A stretch of 64,000 nt of DNA, taken from positions 33,208,369 through 33,272,368 of the forward strand of contig NC_087064.1 of assembly GCF_963678635.1 (NCBI RefSeq), read 5' to 3'. Position numbers and translations under genes: made by a program. Under the pieces are notes generated by a model. It was given only the letters and a program-made list of their open reading frames with translations, did not search any database and was not told where the DNA came from. Of this stretch, positions 39,101 to 42,100 are shown piece after piece; the stretch's first letter is position 1, and each line of letters starts with the position of its first letter. This DNA comes from Symsagittifera roscoffensis. Its lineage: Eukaryota > Xenacoelomorpha > Acoela > Convolutidae.

Positions 39101-42100
39101 CATTTTTATCATTTTTTTTTTACAAAATGTGTCTATAAACTGTAATGTTCCACTGCAAATTCATCAGAAGCAATTCAGTTCAGAGCAAGGGTTTTTACTT
39201 GATGTCTTTTATTTCTCTTATGTGCTGCTACTACTACTTCTGGGCGATTAGAATACAACGTTTTAATTTTGACCGAGCAGTTGTACTAAATGGAATATTT
39301 AAGTTCTCGGGTTATTCAAGAAATTTAAAATTCAATCCGTCAATCCCAGTTGTGTTGCCTCCCTGTTCTGTTAATTACATCGATGGTTTATTGAATCTTG
39401 CTTCAAGCCCTAGAGATCGATATAGAATTGATACGGGGCGCCTTTAAGCAGTTATCAAGTTCCTCAAAAGTTCCTTGATGCCTTAAAAGAATTAATTTTT
39501 TTTGAAATTAATCAGCTATAGTATCGTTAAATTACTGTATTAATCGAAGAATATCTGATTATGGTTTTTGTTGATTTTTGCGCATGAATATTCATAGGAC
39601 TATTTGTTATTTTACTTTTTCACAAGCAAAGCTTGTGTGTTATTATGAACTCTATTTTTTTCCAACGTAAATCGCAAATATTAGTGCTCTTTTTGAAAGT
39701 GTTCTTTTATTGCAGTATTTGCATAAGATCAATAACCAACGATTAGCACTTTAACTGCCAGGTGTTATGGATCTGTAGCGTTGAGGTAGGCAAGGAGACC
39801 AGCAGCAAAATAAGAGGGTTCGAACCTCAGCAGAGTCGCATGTTTTTAATGAACTTTTTTGTATACTAGTTAAAATGCGTCCGCTCTATAAATTGAGGGT
39901 TCCATGACATTCTACCCTATTCCAATCTACCCTGTGCTAATCTACCCTATACTATTCTATCCTACATACCAATCTACCCTATACAAATCTACCCTATACC
40001 ATTCTACCCTATAATTAAAGCAATTGAAACTTACCCCATCCTCTTGAAGAATCCGAAACAGTATTTTTCCGAACAAATCAAAGAAGCATTAATTATGATC
40101 AAAGAATAATTGCCGCACGTGAACAAAATATCAAAGCAACGTAAAACTTGCTTGTTCAAAATGGAAATGAGTTCAAAGCATGAACGAACAGAAATTTTAA
40201 TCCAATGTTGCTATTGAACGGCGTTGCGGCTATTTCTTAAACAAACAAAAGTCATATCACATCAAGTCGACATAGCTTAGCGGATAATGCCTGTGTTTGA
40301 AAATCAGCAAGAAGTCAAATTTTGAATGAAATGCGAAAATTACTGAGGGTTTGACTAGTTGATCGCAAAAGGAGGGGTAGACCCCCCAGTAGCAGGCCAA
40401 GGCGGTACTGGGGACGGGGTGAGGGAGAAGGTAAAATTCTTTTGATATTGGCCTCTATTACCTCCCAAAATTTCAGCCCTCTACGGCCACGGGAACCTCA
40501 AAAAGTGTGTTTTTTTTTTTTAAATTAATTTGAATTTTTGAAAAATTCACAAAGTTTGATAAATTAAACAGAGTTAGGAATGACTTAATTGCGCGAGAGA
40601 ATACAAATATGTTAAAATAGAATCTTTGTCAAAAATGTTGCAAATGTTTTTCACTTTCTCATTCAATTCCCTGTACTTCTTTCGACTGGGGTTGCTGTTT
40701 CCTCCCATTGCTTTCATTATTTTGAATTTCTGATTGGCGCTATCGAAGACGCAAAAATCCTCGTGTTGCTTGGGCACTTCAAAATGTCTGTCGACAATTG
40801 GAGGCAATGTGGGTCTATCATTTACCTTCTGTCGATTGAGGGCCCGATTAATCGCCGACCGGCAAGGAAGAGCTAATTGAACTGCTTTTTCTTCGGAGAC
40901 AGACTGCAGGCCGTTTGCTATAATTATGCTACTGACTGGTACTTGCTGAATTTTTGTGTCCTGTTTCATTTTCTGCACGAGAAGCCTTGCATCCGAACGA
41001 CCAGGAAATACTTCGTGCGTGTGCTCATTTCTAGAGGAAATAAGATTGTTTTCTCGGGTTATTGCTGTCGTTTTGCATTTTGGGACCCCCATTTTGAACA
41101 CTTCCAGTAAATGTTTCCATCCTTTGTTTCCTGTTTTCTCGTAAACTCGTGGCCACCGGTAACAAGCGTTCTCCGATTCTGTTGGGATAGACCCCAAGAA
41201 ATTTGACTCATTTTGGTAAATGTTATTCCAAGGAAAATTGATATAATGACGTAGTTTTGGTTTCATTTTTGTACGTGATTTTGAAAATTGGGGATTAAAA
41301 CTTGTTAATTGAGACAAATTTTCGATTTTGCGGCTCTTATTGCGATTTAGTCTTTAGAACAATTTCCTTAAGTGAAAGACACAAATTGAGTCCAAAAGTT
41401 TAGACTCAAATGAATTAACACGTGCTGTATCTTTCCGATTCTAATTAGGACTTTGAAAGATTACATTATGGGACCTCATTATGGTATATAGGGTAGATTA
41501 GTATAGGGTAGATTGGTATAGGGTAGATTGGTGTGTAGGGTATAATGGCATAGGGTTGAATGGTATAGGGTAGTTTGGAATAGGGTAGATTGTCCTGCCA
41601 CCAAATTGAGGCATGTTAGTTGGTAATTTTTTTTTCAAATTGACTGGTACTGTTAATGCGTCATAATTGGCTTGCGTCACTTAACAATTATGTAGACTCG
41701 TAATTGGCGTGCCAAATTTTGTAGACTCAAAGTTTTACGCATTAGGATTTTCCCAGTAGCGTTATTGGTCATTTTTTTTGGTGTATGCGAAGTGCAACTT
41801 CGCCTTTGTGTTAAGAATGGTTTCAAGAAATTTTTTAACGCAAATCAATTAATATCTGAGGCTGAATTGTTCGAGTTGGACAAAATTTATTGATATTTTT
41901 ATGAATCAAGAAAGTTTTAGCAAATAAAGTGGTGTTTTTTGTTTTTTAAAAGTTTTCAAGTTTCAGTTTTTTCAAGATTGAGTTAAAAAAGTTACTGAAT
42001 TTCAGTTTTGACATATGTAAACTTTGACCTCTGTGATGTGTTAACTTCGTTGGCTAGGTTTTTCCTGTTGACATCAAATATTCAAATTTATGTGGAACAC

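Larger units (their letters stand above)
39641..41811 (+). mobile_element. tRNA-derived SINE interrupted by a MULE
   Basis: Left part 39,641-39,898: head GTGTGTTATTATGAAC, A box TAGCGTTGAGG (39,776-39,786), B box GGGTTCGAACC (39,817-39,827), then AAATGCGTCCGCTC. Right part 41,603-41,811: GGCATGTTAGTTGG, GCGTCATAATTGGCTTGC and hairpin GCGAAGTGCAACTTCGCC plus TTTGTGT. The uninterrupted version exists at 56,963-57,328 and shows both halves joined. Confidence 0.85.

Noticed and set aside
40574-41317. A host gene nested antisense in the BLTP1-like gene
   Set aside because: The frame lies inside an element with inverted ends and a target duplication, so it belongs to the transposon.
39900-41600. 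A CRISPR-like array from the regularly spaced CTACCCTAT / ATAGGGTAG words
   Set aside because: Units are ~15 bp with no spacer diversity, in two inverted blocks that end at a 9-bp target duplication in animal DNA: transposon ends, not CRISPR.
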